Below the pieces are notes generated by a model. The model had not been told where the DNA came from and searched no databases. It saw only the letters and a program-made list of their open reading frames with translations. DNA of 64,000 nt from an uncultured SAR86 cluster bacterium. Its GTDB lineage: Bacteria; Pseudomonadota; Gammaproteobacteria; Magnimaribacterales; Magnimaribacteraceae. The position numbers and the translations under genes were made by a program. The DNA lies in contig CACLEZ010000006.1 in the NCBI GenBank assembly GCA_902606175.1, forward strand, positions 28,316-92,315. Reading direction: 5' to 3'. Shown here piece after piece: positions 35,584-46,144 of the stretch (position 1 is its first letter; each line of letters starts with the position of its first letter).

Positions 35584-35970
35584 GTGATTGAAAACGATAA
35601 CCGACCAGTAAATCTCAATTTACTAACCATTAGCCTGCCCATCATAGGGCTTTCTTCTATATTGCACAGAATATCAGGGGTAGCTATTTTTTTTAGTTTT
35701 CCGTTAATTGTATGGATGCTTAGCATTTCTTTGAAATCAGAGGAAAGTTATTCCTTACTTTCTAGTCTTTTTCAAAGCTCTGCTATTTTAAAGATTATGA
35801 TTTATCTTTTTTTAGTAGGATTTAGCTATCATTTGCTCGCAGGTTTTAAGAAACTCTTGAGCGATGCCTTTGGGATAGGTGAAACATTGGCTTCTGGAAG
35901 AATCTTATCTTGGATAGTTTTCGGTGCAACCTTTCTTATGGCTATTTTATTTATTTTTTATATCTTCTGA
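35584..35970 (+). CDS. sdhC: Succinate dehydrogenase cytochrome b556 subunit SdhC
   Basis: Membrane anchor of complex II, 128 residues with three helices. The family signature RPVNLNLLTISLPI followed by SILHRISGVAIF carries the arginine/serine of the quinone site; the heme histidine is in SYHLLAGFKKLL. GTG start preceded by little Shine-Dalgarno. First gene of sdhCDAB. Confidence 0.93.
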   Translation: MIENDNRPVNLNLLTISLPIIGLSSILHRISGVAIFFSFPLIVWMLSISLKSEESYSLLSSLFQSSAILKIMIYLFLVGFSYHLLAGFKKLLSDAFGIGETLASGRILSWIVFGATFLMAILFIFYIF

Positions 35971-35972
35971 TT

Positions 35973-36323
35973 ATGTTTACACGACTAGGACATGGATCGT
36001 TAGAATTTTTGACCGTAAGAGTTTGCGCTATCCTTCTTTTACTTTATACCCTTTATCTGAGCGGATTTGTTTTACTGACAGATGAAGTGAATTTTAATCA
36101 ATGGTCAGCATTTTTTGACAATACAATAAATAAAATCTTTACATCAATATTCTTCTTAGCCTTTGCAGTGCATACTTGGTTTGGAACTTGGGCTGTAGCA
36201 AGCGATTATCTTACACCCAGAATATTTGGGAGTTTCGGTAGAATTTTATATGTTGTTTTTAGAGGTGTTGTTGCTGCCATAATTGCCCTAGTATTGACTT
36301 GGGCCATAATAATAATTTGGTGA
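35973..36323 (+). CDS. sdhD: Succinate dehydrogenase membrane anchor SdhD
   Basis: Second anchor subunit, 116 residues, three helices. The ORF track begins in the sdhC reading region at 35910; the ATG at 35973, 2 bp after the sdhC stop, gives [20 protein letters not shown], a proper SdhD start. The heme-region histidine lies in [17 protein letters not shown]. sdhA starts 4 bp later. Confidence 0.9.
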   Translation: MFTRLGHGSLEFLTVRVCAILLLLYTLYLSGFVLLTDEVNFNQWSAFFDNTINKIFTSIFFLAFAVHTWFGTWAVASDYLTPRIFGSFGRILYVVFRGVVAAIIALVLTWAIIIIW

Positions 36324-36327
36324 ATAT

Positions 36328-38121
36328 ATGTTAGTTAATGAAGTTATAAATGCTAAAGACCTTCCTGTAATGGAATTTGATGGGATTATTGTAGGAGGAG
36401 GAGGAGCAGGTATGCGGGCTTCACTTCAGCTTGCAGAGTCAGGATTAAATACTGCTGTCATATCAAAGGTATTTCCCACTCGGTCACATACAGTCTCAGC
36501 TCAAGGTGGCATTACCTGTGCAATCCAAAGTGATGACCCTGATGATGATTGGAGATGGCACATGTTTGACACCGTTAAAGGGTCAGACTACATAGGCGAT
36601 CAAGAAGCTATCGAATATATGTGTAGTGAAGGTCCTAAAGCTGTCTTTGAACTGGAGCATATGGGTTTACCTTTCTCAAGAACTGAAGAAGGACGAATCT
36701 ATCAAAGACCTTTTGGCGGCCAATCTAAGGATTATGGTAAAGGTGGTCAAGCTACTAGAACATGTGCTGCAGCCGACCGAACTGGACACAGTCTTTTGCA
36801 TACTCTTTTTCAAGCCAATCTCAAAGCTGGTACTAACTTTCTAAATGAATGGTTCGCAGTAGACTTGGTTTTAAACGCAGACAAAGCAGTTGTAGGAGTC
36901 ATTGCTTTCAAAATCGAAACAGGTGAGATTTATTACATAAAATCAAAGGCAACTGTCCTCGCAACAGGAGGGGCAGGCAGAATTTATTCATCCACTACTA
37001 ATGCTCTAATAAATTCAGGAGACGGAATTGGAATGGCTTTAAGAGCTGGTATGCCGGTTCAAGATATAGAAATGTGGCAGTTTCACCCAACTGGAATCCA
37101 TGGGGCAGGAACTTTAGTAACTGAGGGGTGCAGAGGCGAAGGCGGATATCTTTTAAATAAGGATGGCGAAAGATTTATGGAAAGGTATGCTCCTAATGCA
37201 AAAGATTTAGCTAGTAGAGATGTAGTAGCAAGATCTATGGCTTTGGAAATTTTAGAAGGACGAGGGTGCGGACCAAATGCTGATCATATTTTCCTAAGAT
37301 TAGATCATTTGGGACCTGAAGTAGTTCATAAAAGATTGCCTGGAATTACTGAACTTTCTAAGACCTTTGCAGGAGTTGATCCTGCTGTTCAGCCAATACC
37401 AGTTGTACCTACATGCCATTATATGATGGGAGGAATACCTACGAATATAAATGGACAAGTTATTTCGGTAGAGCACGGGGAAGACAAGATAGTTGACGGT
37501 TTATATGCAGCTGGTGAAGTAGCTTGCGTATCAGTTCATGGAGGAAATAGATTGGGTGGAAATTCTCTTCTAGACTTAGTTGTCTTTGGAAGGGCCGCTG
37601 GTCTTTACATAGAAGAGAGCATGAAACAAGGTGTTGAAGTAAAAGATGCTTCTAACGATGATATTGAAAAAGCTTTAGAAAGACTAAATAGATTAAATGC
37701 CTCAACAGAAGGGGATCAAGTAGCTGTTCTTAAAGAAAAGATGCAACAAAATATGCAGAATAATTTTGGTGTATTTAGGAGAGGGGATCTGATGGAAAAA
37801 GGTATCGAAGAATTAGCCAAGACTAGAGAAGAAGTAAATGACATTTTTCTTCAAGATAAGTCCGCAACCTTTAATACAGCCAGGATAGAAGCTTTAGAGA
37901 TGCAAAACCTTTTTGAAGTAGCAGAAGCAACTGCGATAACTGCCAATGAGAGAAAAGAAAGCAGGGGTGCTCACGCAAGAGATGACTTCACTGAACGTGA
38001 TGATGAAAATTGGCTGAAACATTCAATTTACTATGCCGATACAAAGGAAGTTAGCAAAAGAGATGTGAACTATAGGCCTAAAACAGTTCAAGCTTTCCAA
38101 CCAATGGTTAGGAGTTACTAA
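36328..38121 (+). CDS. sdhA: Succinate dehydrogenase flavoprotein SdhA
   Basis: Catalytic subunit of complex II, 597 residues. FAD-binding [20 protein letters not shown]; the FAD-linking histidine in [14 protein letters not shown]; the substrate region [20 protein letters not shown]; the C-terminal [14 protein letters not shown]. Oxidises succinate to fumarate. The stop overlaps the sdhB start (TAATG). Confidence 0.98.
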   Translation: MLVNEVINAKDLPVMEFDGIIVGGGGAGMRASLQLAESGLNTAVISKVFPTRSHTVSAQGGITCAIQSDDPDDDWRWHMFDTVKGSDYIGDQEAIEYMCSEGPKAVFELEHMGLPFSRTEEGRIYQRPFGGQSKDYGKGGQATRTCAAADRTGHSLLHTLFQANLKAGTNFLNEWFAVDLVLNADKAVVGVIAFKIETGEIYYIKSKATVLATGGAGRIYSSTTNALINSGDGIGMALRAGMPVQDIEMWQFHPTGIHGAGTLVTEGCRGEGGYLLNKDGERFMERYAPNAKDLASRDVVARSMALEILEGRGCGPNADHIFLRLDHLGPEVVHKRLPGITELSKTFAGVDPAVQPIPVVPTCHYMMGGIPTNINGQVISVEHGEDKIVDGLYAAGEVACVSVHGGNRLGGNSLLDLVVFGRAAGLYIEESMKQGVEVKDASNDDIEKALERLNRLNASTEGDQVAVLKEKMQQNMQNNFGVFRRGDLMEKGIEELAKTREEVNDIFLQDKSATFNTARIEALEMQNLFEVAEATAITANERKESRGAHARDDFTERDDENWLKHSIYYADTKEVSKRDVNYRPKTVQAFQPMVRSY

Positions 38122-38867
38122 TGAGTGCCGCATCAATACCAGTAGCTCAAATTAAGACAATAACGATGAGTATTTATCGTTATGATCCAACTTTGGATAA
38201 GAAACCTTACATGCAAGATATCATTGTAGAAGTACCTACTGACAAAGACATTATGGTACTAGACGCTCTTCATCTTGCAAAAGCACAAGAACCATCCTTG
38301 TCTTATAGGAGGTCATGCAGAGAGGGAGTTTGTGGTTCAGATGGGATGAATATAAATGGAAAAAATGGACTAGCTTGTGTTACTCCATTATCTGAAGTAA
38401 TTAAGAGAAATAAGATCACATTACGCCCTATGCCTGGTCTTCCTGTTGTAAGAGATCTGATAGTCGATATGAAACAATTCTATGATCAATTAGAAAAGGT
38501 TAGACCTTATTTAATAACTAAGAGCGATTCACCTGACACTGAAAGGACACAGTCACCTGAAGACAGAGAACAGTTAGATGGTTTATATGAGTGTATTCTT
38601 TGCGGTTGTTGCTCAACTTCATGTCCTTCTTTTTGGTGGAACCCTGACAAATTTTTAGGACCCGCAGCTTTATTACAATCATGGAGATTCATAGCTGATA
38701 CTAGAGATGAAGCAACTGACGAAAGGTTAGATGACTTAGAAGATGCCTTCAGTCTCTACAGATGTCATGGGATTATGAATTGCGTATCCGTATGTCCAAA
38801 AGGGTTGAATCCAACAGAAGCTATCTCCAATATCAGAAATAAACTTCTTACACGAAAAAAAGCTTAA
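38121..38867 (+). CDS. sdhB: Succinate dehydrogenase iron-sulfur protein SdhB
   Basis: Electron-transfer subunit, 248 residues. [2Fe-2S] ligands in RRSCREGVCGSDGMNINGKN; [4Fe-4S] ligands in CILCGCCSTSCPSFWW; [3Fe-4S] region CHGIMNCVSVCPKGL. About ten extra N-terminal residues compared with E. coli. In E. coli sucAB would follow; here there is a 110-bp gap and then sucC. Confidence 0.98.
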   Translation: MSAASIPVAQIKTITMSIYRYDPTLDKKPYMQDIIVEVPTDKDIMVLDALHLAKAQEPSLSYRRSCREGVCGSDGMNINGKNGLACVTPLSEVIKRNKITLRPMPGLPVVRDLIVDMKQFYDQLEKVRPYLITKSDSPDTERTQSPEDREQLDGLYECILCGCCSTSCPSFWWNPDKFLGPAALLQSWRFIADTRDEATDERLDDLEDAFSLYRCHGIMNCVSVCPKGLNPTEAISNIRNKLLTRKKA

Positions 38868-38915
38868 GAAAATTTCTCTTTTGATAACACACTCCTAAGT
38901 TTTTCATTTATCCTC

Positions 38916-38921
38916 TACAAT
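38916..38921 (+). promoter_or_regulatory. Weak -10 candidate ahead of sucC
   Basis: TACAAT in the 110-bp sdhB-sucC gap; no -35 at proper spacing. The gap also holds the small dyad TGCATTGCA. No terminator hairpin with a T-run is visible, so read-through from sdhB is likely. Confidence 0.25.
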
Positions 38922-38977
38922 GCATTGCAGCGATGCTACGTATAAACATTCTTTAGATTGAATTTAAGGGAGAAAAG

Positions 38978-40150
38978 ATGAATCTACATGAATATCAAGC
39001 CAAACAGCTATTTAGGGAATATGACATATCAGTTTCTGAAGGCTTGTCTGCCTCTTCTAGTCAGGAAGCTGAAAAGATAGCTTTATCTCTCAATGTAGAT
39101 AAGTGGGTAGTAAAAGCGCAAGTCCATGCGGGAGGTAGAGGTAAGTCTGGAGGAGTGGAGGTAGTTGACAGCATAGAGAAAGTTAAAGCTTTTGCTGATA
39201 AATGGCTTGGAAAAAATTTAGTAACTTTCCAAACAGATGAGAAGGGTCAACCTGTAAACCAAATCCTAATTGAAACAGTAACAAATATTGATAAAGAACT
39301 TTATTTAGGTGCTGTTATAGATAGAGCTTCCCAAAGGCTCGTTGTTATGGCTTCAACTGAGGGAGGAGTGAATATCGAAGAGGTTGCCGAACAGACACCT
39401 GATAAAATATATAAAGCTGAAATAGATCCTATTCAAGGTCCAAATCAACTTCAAGCAGAAAAATTAGCTATCTGCATGAACTTAAATGAAGTGCAAACTT
39501 CACAATTTATAGATATTTTTAAAGGTCTAGTGAGATTATTTATAGATAAAGATTTATCCTTAGTTGAGGTGAATCCTTTAGTAATTACATCCTCAGGGGA
39601 TTTAATTTGTTTGGATGCAAAAATCAATGTTGATTCAAATGCTCTTTATAGGCAGGAACAAATCTTGGAATTAAGAGATCCCTCTCAAGAAGATCCCAGA
39701 GAGGCAAGTGCAGCAGAGTGGGATCTAAGTTACGTGGCTTTAGAAGGAAATATCGGTTGTATGGTCAATGGAGCAGGTTTGGCAATGGGTACCATGGATA
39801 TCATCAAGTTACATGGTGGCGAGCCTGCTAATTTCTTGGATGTCGGCGGCACAGCTGATTCAAAAAGAGTTGCTGAGGCATTTAAAATAATTCTTTCAGA
39901 TGAAAATGTTAATACGGTATTGATAAATATCTTTGGTGGGATTGTTCGCTGTGATGTTATTGCTGACGGGATAGTAGAGGCTTTAACAGTAATGGGAGTT
40001 TCAGTCCCTGTCATAGTTAGATTGGAAGGAAATAGTGCTCAAAAAGGATTGAAGATACTTGACGAATGCGAGCTGAATATTATCCCTGCATCAAATTTGG
40101 AGGAGGCTGCAAGTTTGGCTGTAAAAGCATCAAACGGAGATATAACGTGA
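38978..40150 (+). CDS. sucC: Succinyl-CoA synthetase beta subunit SucC
   Basis: ATP-grasp subunit of 390 residues. Starts [17 protein letters not shown], with [16 protein letters not shown] in the nucleotide-binding domain and [19 protein letters not shown] near the C-terminus. Converts succinyl-CoA to succinate with substrate-level phosphorylation. GGGAG ribosome binding site. The stop overlaps the GTG of sucD by 4 bp. Confidence 0.97.
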   Translation: MNLHEYQAKQLFREYDISVSEGLSASSSQEAEKIALSLNVDKWVVKAQVHAGGRGKSGGVEVVDSIEKVKAFADKWLGKNLVTFQTDEKGQPVNQILIETVTNIDKELYLGAVIDRASQRLVVMASTEGGVNIEEVAEQTPDKIYKAEIDPIQGPNQLQAEKLAICMNLNEVQTSQFIDIFKGLVRLFIDKDLSLVEVNPLVITSSGDLICLDAKINVDSNALYRQEQILELRDPSQEDPREASAAEWDLSYVALEGNIGCMVNGAGLAMGTMDIIKLHGGEPANFLDVGGTADSKRVAEAFKIILSDENVNTVLINIFGGIVRCDVIADGIVEALTVMGVSVPVIVRLEGNSAQKGLKILDECELNIIPASNLEEAASLAVKASNGDIT

Positions 40151-41019
40151 GTATTCTTATTAATGAAAGCACTAAGGTTATATGTCAAGGATTTACTGGA
40201 GGACAAGCTACGCAACACTGTATTCAATGCATTGACTACGGAACACAGCTTGTGGGAGGGGTGACACCTGGTAAAGGTGGTCAAATTCATCTCGATCTTC
40301 CTGTCTTTAATTCGGTAAAAGAAGCTGTAGACGCTACTGGTGCATCAGCAAGTATAATTTTTGTCCCTGCAAAATTCTGTAAGTCCTCAATTCTTGAGGC
40401 TGCTGAATCTGGTATTTCATTAATTGTTTGTATAACTGAAGGCATTCCTACTATAGACATGTTAGAAGTGAAGCTAAGGTGCGATCAACTAGGTGCCCGC
40501 TTAATAGGACCTAACTGTCCTGGCATAATCACACCAGGTAAAGCAAAGATGGGCATTATGCCTGGAGATATACATTTGCCTGGTAAGGTTGGAATTATAT
40601 CTAGATCAGGGACTTTAACTTATGAAGCTGTAAAACAGACAACAGATCTAGGATTTGGACAAACAAGTTGTGTCGGAATAGGAGGGGATCCGATTCCTGG
40701 AACCAGTTTTATAGATGTTCTGGATTTATTTGAAAAAGATAATTCTACTGAGGCTATTGTAATGGTGGGTGAGATTGGAGGAACAGCTGAAGAAGCAGCA
40801 GCAGAGTTTATACAATCTAATGTTACAAAGCCTGTTGTATCTTATATAGCAGGTGTAACAGCTCCTCCTGGCAAAAGAATGGGACATGCAGGGGCCATAA
40901 TCGCTGGAGGTAAAGGAACAGCAGAAGATAAATTTAAGGCTCTAGAGGCAGCAGGTGTTTATACCGTAAAGAGTCCTGCAGAAATAGGTAAGGGTATTGC
41001 TGAGGCTACAGGATGGTAG
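40147..41019 (+). CDS. sucD: Succinyl-CoA synthetase alpha subunit SucD
   Basis: CoA-binding subunit, 290 residues from the GTG at 40147 (the track's 40066 start lies inside sucC). N-terminus [20 protein letters not shown]; the phosphohistidine is in [21 protein letters not shown] overlap with sucC couples translation of the heterodimer. Its stop overlaps the start of the crotonase gene by 7 bp. Confidence 0.97.
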   Translation: MSILINESTKVICQGFTGGQATQHCIQCIDYGTQLVGGVTPGKGGQIHLDLPVFNSVKEAVDATGASASIIFVPAKFCKSSILEAAESGISLIVCITEGIPTIDMLEVKLRCDQLGARLIGPNCPGIITPGKAKMGIMPGDIHLPGKVGIISRSGTLTYEAVKQTTDLGFGQTSCVGIGGDPIPGTSFIDVLDLFEKDNSTEAIVMVGEIGGTAEEAAAEFIQSNVTKPVVSYIAGVTAPPGKRMGHAGAIIAGGKGTAEDKFKALEAAGVYTVKSPAEIGKGIAEATGW

Positions 41020-41846
41020 ATAATTTTAATCATTTAAGTATTGAAGATAGAGGTCATTATATGATTTGTTATCTTTCTAATCCGCCCTCACATACCTTAA
41101 ATTCATCTGGAGTCGCAGAAGTACATAAATTTTTAGATATCGCTGAAAAAAAAGATGACTTACGTGTTCTAGCTTTTACAGGCGAAGGCGAAAATGTATT
41201 CATAAAACATTATGAAGTGGGAGAACTAGCTGACTCAGCTGAAAAGAACATTGAATCCAATAAAAATACTAAGGATCCTGAAGAGCTTCATGCATTTCAT
41301 AGAATGCTCTTAAGACTTAGGGAGTTAGACGCAATAGTAGTGGCTGGGATTAACGGAAATACAGCAGGAGGAGGGTGTGAATTTTCTTTGGGTTGTGATT
41401 TGAGAGTCATGTCGGATGGAGACTTTTTAATTGGCCTCCCTGAGACATCAGTAGGTATTCTTCCTGGAGGAGGAGGGACTCAAAGACTATCGAGACTGAT
41501 TGGCTCCTCAAGGGCATTAGACTTAATTTTACATGCTAAACTTTTGAAACCTTTGGAAGCTTATAATTTGGGAATAATTAATAAACTTTTAACTGAGAAA
41601 AACTTTAAAGAAGAGCTAGATGAGTATTGTGAAGATCTTGCTAACAGAGCACCAATAGCATTGAGCCAGGTAAAGAAAATCATTCACCAAGGATTAGAAA
41701 TGACTTTAGAAGATAGCCTACTTTTAGAGCAGAAAGCATTCGATGTGACAATGAATTCTAAAGATGCAGCTAGAGCGATGAGGTCCTTACTCAATGCTCA
41801 GGAAAACATTGAGAACGAAATAAAATTCAAATGGGAAGGAGAATGA
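41013..41846 (+). CDS. Enoyl-CoA hydratase/isomerase (crotonase family)
   Basis: A 277-residue crotonase-fold enzyme. The oxyanion-hole region [20 protein letters not shown] and the catalytic-glutamate region [19 protein letters not shown] are clear, while the first oxyanion segment ([18 protein letters not shown]) is divergent. Probably acts on acyl-CoA in fatty-acid or amino-acid breakdown; the exact substrate is unknown. Overlap with sucD by 7 bp places it in the sucCD transcript, an unusual neighbour. It converges with the MDR gene with no gap. Confidence 0.85.
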   Translation: MVDNFNHLSIEDRGHYMICYLSNPPSHTLNSSGVAEVHKFLDIAEKKDDLRVLAFTGEGENVFIKHYEVGELADSAEKNIESNKNTKDPEELHAFHRMLLRLRELDAIVVAGINGNTAGGGCEFSLGCDLRVMSDGDFLIGLPETSVGILPGGGGTQRLSRLIGSSRALDLILHAKLLKPLEAYNLGIINKLLTEKNFKEELDEYCEDLANRAPIALSQVKKIIHQGLEMTLEDSLLLEQKAFDVTMNSKDAARAMRSLLNAQENIENEIKFKWEGE

Positions 41847-42869
41847 TCACTCTTCAGCAACTTTTATAAGTTGTTTACCAAAATTCTTTCCACTTAAAAC
41901 GTCTCTAAGACCTTGTGGAGCATTTTCAAAACCTTCTGTAATCGTCTCTTCGTATTTAATTTTTCCTTCGGATATCCACTGAGATAATTCTTCTGTAGCT
42001 TCTCTCCATTCTTTGAACCATTCTGTTACGACAAAGAATCTATGTTCAGGTGCAGGATCTAATGCTCCAAAAATATGAAAAGGTGTTTCTTCTTTAGTCA
42101 TATCTTCAGAATTGTAAGCTGATATAAATCCACAAATAGGAACACGAGATCCTTCATTTAAAAGCGTCGCTACCGCTTTACTTACCGGACCTCCTACGTT
42201 CTCAAAATAAATATCAATTCCGTCAGGACAAGCTTTAGCAAGATCTTCTTGAATATTTCCTGCTTTATAATCTATACATTCATCAAAGCCTAGCTCATCT
42301 TTCACATAAGCACATTTCTTCTCACCTCCAGCAACTCCTACAACTCTACATCCGAGTATCTTGCCCATTTGTCCAACTACCGTTCCAACAGCTCCCGATG
42401 CTGCAGAAACTACGATTGTTTCACCTGATTTTGGAAGGCCAACTCTCAAGAGTCCAAAATATGCAGTTCTTCCTGGCATTCCAACAGTGCCAAGATAAGT
42501 TTGCAGAGGTACAATAGAAGGGTCAGCTTTAAATAAAGCAGGCTCTTCATCGCTTGCTATAATATAAGTTTGCCAACCTTTATGAACGCAAAGGTAATCA
42601 CCTTTCATGAACTTGTCTGATTCACTTTCGACTACAATTCCAACTGATTCGCCTGTCATAGGCTCTCCTAATGCTGCTGGATCAGCATAAGACTCGCCGT
42701 CGTTCATTCTTCCTCTCATATAGGGATCAATTGAGAGATATAGTATTTTTATCAACACTTCTCCTTTTTCTAAAGGTCGAACTTCTTCTTCATTAAGTTT
42801 CCAGCACTCATCCCCAGGCATTCCTTTAGGTCTTTGATCAAGTAACCATTGTTTGTTTGTATATGTCAT
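41847..42869 (-). CDS. NADP-dependent MDR oxidoreductase (CurA/YncB-like)
   Basis: Zinc-independent medium-chain reductase of 340 residues, of the leukotriene-B4-dehydrogenase/CurA type. The opening WLLDQRPKGMPGDECWKLNE, the cofactor motif AASGAVGTVVGQMGKILGC and YFENVGGPVSKAVATLLNEG are typical. Such enzymes reduce alpha,beta-unsaturated aldehydes and ketones. AAGGAGAG ribosome binding site before its ATG; the tusA stop is 13 bp upstream. Confidence 0.88.
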   Translation of the reverse strand: MTYTNKQWLLDQRPKGMPGDECWKLNEEEVRPLEKGEVLIKILYLSIDPYMRGRMNDGESYADPAALGEPMTGESVGIVVESESDKFMKGDYLCVHKGWQTYIIASDEEPALFKADPSIVPLQTYLGTVGMPGRTAYFGLLRVGLPKSGETIVVSAASGAVGTVVGQMGKILGCRVVGVAGGEKKCAYVKDELGFDECIDYKAGNIQEDLAKACPDGIDIYFENVGGPVSKAVATLLNEGSRVPICGFISAYNSEDMTKEETPFHIFGALDPAPEHRFFVVTEWFKEWREATEELSQWISEGKIKYEETITEGFENAPQGLRDVLSGKNFGKQLIKVAEE

Positions 42870-42882
42870 TTAACTCTCCTTC

Positions 42883-43119
42883 TTAAATTATATTCTTATC
42901 TTTCTTTTGAACAACAAAATAAAGACTTTCCTTTGTAATTTCTTTTTCTATTAATTTGTGACCAAGAAACTCACAAAATTTTTCTACATCTCTTTCGGTA
43001 CTTTTATCAGAGGCAACTAACTCAATTAAATCTCCTGCGTCTGAATCTCTAATAGCCTTATGTAAAAGCATAATAGGTTCAGGACATACTAACCCAATCG
43101 CATTTACTTCAATTTTCAT
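42883..43119 (-). CDS. tusA: TusA-family sulfur carrier
   Basis: A 78-residue SirA/TusA-fold protein. The active cysteine is in GLVCPEPIMLLHKAI, the CPxP motif of the family. TusA takes sulfur from IscS for tRNA 2-thiolation and other pathways. Overlaps the MATE gene by 11 bp. Whether it is the true TusA or a paralogue with another role cannot be told; no tusBCD genes are in the window. Confidence 0.88.
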   Translation of the reverse strand: MKIEVNAIGLVCPEPIMLLHKAIRDSDAGDLIELVASDKSTERDVEKFCEFLGHKLIEKEITKESLYFVVQKKDKNII

Positions 43120-44494
43120 CTATAAATTTTGTAGATATTTTTCTTACCCTTCTTACCATCAATATGGCGGCAACTAATAAGCCTGAAGCCATACCAGTCC
43201 ACATGCCTACTGCTCCCATTTGAGTAGTAACAATATCTGTAATAGAAAGGATAATCCCTAGAGGCAATCCAACACCCCAATATGAAACAGCCATAATCTT
43301 CATGGGTCCAAAGGTATCTTTATAACCTCTCATGCTTCCAATACTTGCCATTGCTAAACCATCCGCAAGCTGAAAGAAAGCTGCAAAACTAAGCAGTATT
43401 ACTGCTAAGGCTATTACCTCAGGATTATTATTCAATAAACTCGACATAAACTCGGCATTTAAGATAATAATTAAACTCATTGTCAGAGCACTAACTGTAG
43501 CTAGTCTCAAAGAGAAATAAGAACTGTATTTAGCTCCTTTCATATCATTTGCACCAACATTATTTCCAACCCTCACTGCGGCTGCATTTCCTATGGATAA
43601 GGGAATCATAAAAAAGAGCCCGCCTATTGTCATTGCTATACCGTTAGCAGCAATAACCTCACTTCCAAATCTTCCAAGGATGATTCCAGCTCCACTAAAC
43701 ATACTTAATTCAATGAAATTTCCAAACCCAACAGGAATTCCTCCTCTAAGTATTTCTCCAAGAATCTTTATATTTGGCAGGTCAAATCGTGAGAAAAGTT
43801 CTGTGCCAAAGCCTGATTTATATTTGAGATAAATGATTAGCAGTACAAAAGTAGTCCACGTTCCGATGATAGCTGAAAGACCAGCTCCTTTTGCTCCCAT
43901 CTCAGGAAAGCCGAAGTTTCCATAGATGAATGTGTAATTTCCAATGATAGCGATAATCAACATTAAAATATTTAATAAAGTTATTGGTAGAGGTCTAGTA
44001 ACACCCTCGCATAAAGAGCGAAGAGGCTGACTCAAAAGAATCGCTGGTAGCGCAAACATAAAGTAACTGAGATATTCTTCAGAGTATTTAATTATGGAAG
44101 GATCAACTTTTGCGATTGTTAGTATGAAAGAAGACTGAGATAGAATAAACATTCCTAGTAATATTATTGGAATTGATAACCATATTGCCTGCCTTGCTAA
44201 GGGCCCTATATCTTTAAGATTCCTTGCGCCGTAGAGCTGAGCCACCATAGGTGTTACGAAGAAAAGCACTCCACCAACTCCTACCATTATCGGAAACCAG
44301 AGATTACCAGCTAACATAATGCCAGCCTGCACATCAGTAGAATAGTTTCCGCTTTGTATAACTGAGTTAACTTGAATGAATTGAAGGGCTAGCTGAGTAA
44401 GGAACATAGGTATGGCCAGCTTAAAAAAACTACTAGCTTCTGTAAGAGATCTTTCAGAAAAAAAGCTCTTTTTTGAGTCCAAGGGTTGTTCCAT
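43109..44494 (-). CDS. MATE-family multidrug/sodium antiporter (NorM-like)
   Basis: Inner-membrane exporter with about 12 helices in two halves. The first helix starts at [20 protein letters not shown] and the second half at [20 protein letters not shown], the usual MATE duplication. The track starts at 44548; I prefer ATG 44494 ([10 protein letters not shown], 461 residues) because upstream residues are not family-like. Even so its start overlaps the likely start of the divergent acyltransferase. The substrate is unknown. Confidence 0.87.
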   Translation of the reverse strand: MEQPLDSKKSFFSERSLTEASSFFKLAIPMFLTQLALQFIQVNSVIQSGNYSTDVQAGIMLAGNLWFPIMVGVGGVLFFVTPMVAQLYGARNLKDIGPLARQAIWLSIPIILLGMFILSQSSFILTIAKVDPSIIKYSEEYLSYFMFALPAILLSQPLRSLCEGVTRPLPITLLNILMLIIAIIGNYTFIYGNFGFPEMGAKGAGLSAIIGTWTTFVLLIIYLKYKSGFGTELFSRFDLPNIKILGEILRGGIPVGFGNFIELSMFSGAGIILGRFGSEVIAANGIAMTIGGLFFMIPLSIGNAAAVRVGNNVGANDMKGAKYSSYFSLRLATVSALTMSLIIILNAEFMSSLLNNNPEVIALAVILLSFAAFFQLADGLAMASIGSMRGYKDTFGPMKIMAVSYWGVGLPLGIILSITDIVTTQMGAVGMWTGMASGLLVAAILMVRRVRKISTKFIDEN

Positions 44495-45256
44495 AGAAGG
44501 TGGGTATCTTATCATGTACACAAGAGGCAAGACATCAGAAAAGATCACAGACCATATTGGCTAAAAAAGCTATTTGCCAGATACAATAATTTCTATGTAG
44601 ATAACTATTTAGCTCCCCAATTCGAGTATTTCGGAAAAGGTCATAATATTATGGGAGCTCGATATTTTGATGTCTATGGAGGTAATATATCGATTGATGA
44701 TTATCCTACTATGGTAGCTTCTCCTGATAATTATATTCACCTAACCACTTGGAACCTTGAAGACCATGAAGGAGAAATATTAATAGGAAAATATTGTTTA
44801 TTAACTCCAGGTGTAAGAATAGCTTCAGCTTCAAAGATTTCAATTGGTGATGGATGTATGTTTGCAAATAGCGCCTATGTTTCTGATGCCGATTGGCATG
44901 GGATTTATGACAGGGCAATACCAGTTGGAAAATCATCTCCAATAACACTTGAAGATAATGTATGGATTGGAGACAGAGCCATGATTGGTAAGGGCGTGAC
45001 TGTAGGAAAAAATAGTATAGTGGCCGCAGGAGCTGTTGTTGTAAAGGATGTTCCAGATAATGTAGTAGTTGGTGGAAATCCTGCAAAAATTATTAAAGAA
45101 CTTGATCCAAGCATAGATGGTTTAACACGAATGAAACTCTTTGAAGATCCGGATGGATTGAAAGATCTATATGATCAAATAGATAACTATACTTTAAAAA
45201 ATAATACGCTCTTAAATTTTATAAAAAGTAAATTTTGGAGAAGCAAAAAACACTAA
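44486..45256 (+). CDS. Hexapeptide-repeat acyltransferase
   Basis: Left-handed beta-helix transferase, 256 residues. Hexapeptide repeats are visible ([51 protein letters not shown]), with the histidine in [12 protein letters not shown] as probable catalytic residue and the ending [18 protein letters not shown]. The N-terminal region [20 protein letters not shown] also looks family-like, so translation must start upstream of it; the only standard in-frame start is TTG 44486, inside the MATE start region. Likely acetylates a sugar or lipid-linked glycan; the acceptor is unknown. Confidence 0.8.
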   Translation: MFHRRWVSYHVHKRQDIRKDHRPYWLKKLFARYNNFYVDNYLAPQFEYFGKGHNIMGARYFDVYGGNISIDDYPTMVASPDNYIHLTTWNLEDHEGEILIGKYCLLTPGVRIASASKISIGDGCMFANSAYVSDADWHGIYDRAIPVGKSSPITLEDNVWIGDRAMIGKGVTVGKNSIVAAGAVVVKDVPDNVVVGGNPAKIIKELDPSIDGLTRMKLFEDPDGLKDLYDQIDNYTLKNNTLLNFIKSKFWRSKKH

Positions 45257-45265
45257 ACAAAAATA

Positions 45266-45294
45266 TTGACGAGACTTTAAAAACCAAATAATGT
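45266..45294 (+). promoter_or_regulatory. Candidate promoter of the five-gene exported-protein operon
   Basis: TTGACG (45266-45271), 17-bp spacer, TAATGT (45289-45294): good -35, weaker -10, in the 121-bp gap before the first exported protein. Directly downstream the minus strand reads TGACCGATCGTTACA, partly palindromic and reminiscent of TetR-type operators, but the match is imperfect. The rest of the gap is an untranslated leader. Confidence 0.5.
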
Positions 45295-45377
45295 AACGAT
45301 CGGTCAGAGATAGTTGGGGAGCATTCTCATTAGACTTAGAACTCAAGGAATAAACCGTGAGTTAAATGGAGAGGTAA

Positions 45378-46136
45378 ATGCAACTCAAATTAAGTGCAGC
45401 TATATCTGCTGCTTTATTATTTTCTTTTAATATTCATTCGGATGATCATATCCAGCCAACTTTTATCCCAGTTGAGAGTTTTGCTTGTAATTATGCTGAT
45501 GGCAAAGATATGGATGATTTATTAAAGGTTACCGAAGAATGGAATGAATATGCCGACGAGACTGGTTTTCAATACAGTGCTTGGATCTTTTCAGTAAATT
45601 TTTATAGCGATGAAGAAGCTGCTGATTTTTTCTGGGTCGGAGCTTCACCAACTTGGGAAGAGCTTGGTAAGGCGCAACAATTGATGAGAGAGCCTGAGGG
45701 AGTAAAAATTAATTCCAAGTTCGATAGAGTCACTCCTTGTATTGACCATGTAAATTGGGGTTATGAGAGTGTAAGACAATCAGAATCGGCTGACGGTGAT
45801 GATACAGGAGTATCAACTATTGTTTGGTGTACTCTTACTGAAGGGACAACTTATGATCAAGTCTTAGCTGCTGATAAAAAATATAACGACTACTCTGATT
45901 CTCAAGAAATGGCGGGAGGAGCTGGACGCTGGTGGCCTGGGTCTGGTCTGCCTTCTCGCTTCACTGCAGATTTCTTGTGGAGCCAATCTGCAGATAACCT
46001 CGTAGAATGGGGTAAAGCAGTTGACATGGCAGTAAACGGTGGCGGAAATCAAGCCATGCAATCAATATATGGAGATCTCATGACTTGTGATAACAGGGCT
46101 GTTTATGATGTTCTTCAGGTTAGATCAAATAATTAG
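45378..46136 (+). CDS. Exported two-domain Cys-paired protein, paralogue 1
   Basis: Unrecognised 252-residue protein with a signal peptide (LSAAISAALLFSFNIHS) ending just before DDH. The mature part looks like two copies of one unit: FACNYADGKDMDDLLKVTEE with WNEYADE, and VWCTLTEGTTYDQVLAADKK with YNDYSDS. Each unit starts with a cysteine and ends near another (VTPCIDH; LMTCDNR), suggesting one disulfide per unit. The second unit carries GGAGRWWPGSG. The helix/strand rhythm suggests a ferredoxin-like alpha+beta (dimeric-barrel) fold, an inference. It leads a cluster of five exported genes; 8 bp to the next. Confidence 0.85.
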   Translation: MQLKLSAAISAALLFSFNIHSDDHIQPTFIPVESFACNYADGKDMDDLLKVTEEWNEYADETGFQYSAWIFSVNFYSDEEAADFFWVGASPTWEELGKAQQLMREPEGVKINSKFDRVTPCIDHVNWGYESVRQSESADGDDTGVSTIVWCTLTEGTTYDQVLAADKKYNDYSDSQEMAGGAGRWWPGSGLPSRFTADFLWSQSADNLVEWGKAVDMAVNGGGNQAMQSIYGDLMTCDNRAVYDVLQVRSNN

Positions 46137-46144
46137 GAAAAAAA

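Noticed and set aside
44709-45086. Minus-strand ORF of 125 codons in the acyltransferase gene
   Set aside because: Gln/Leu/His-rich antisense product of hexapeptide-repeat coding sequence; no start context or family match.
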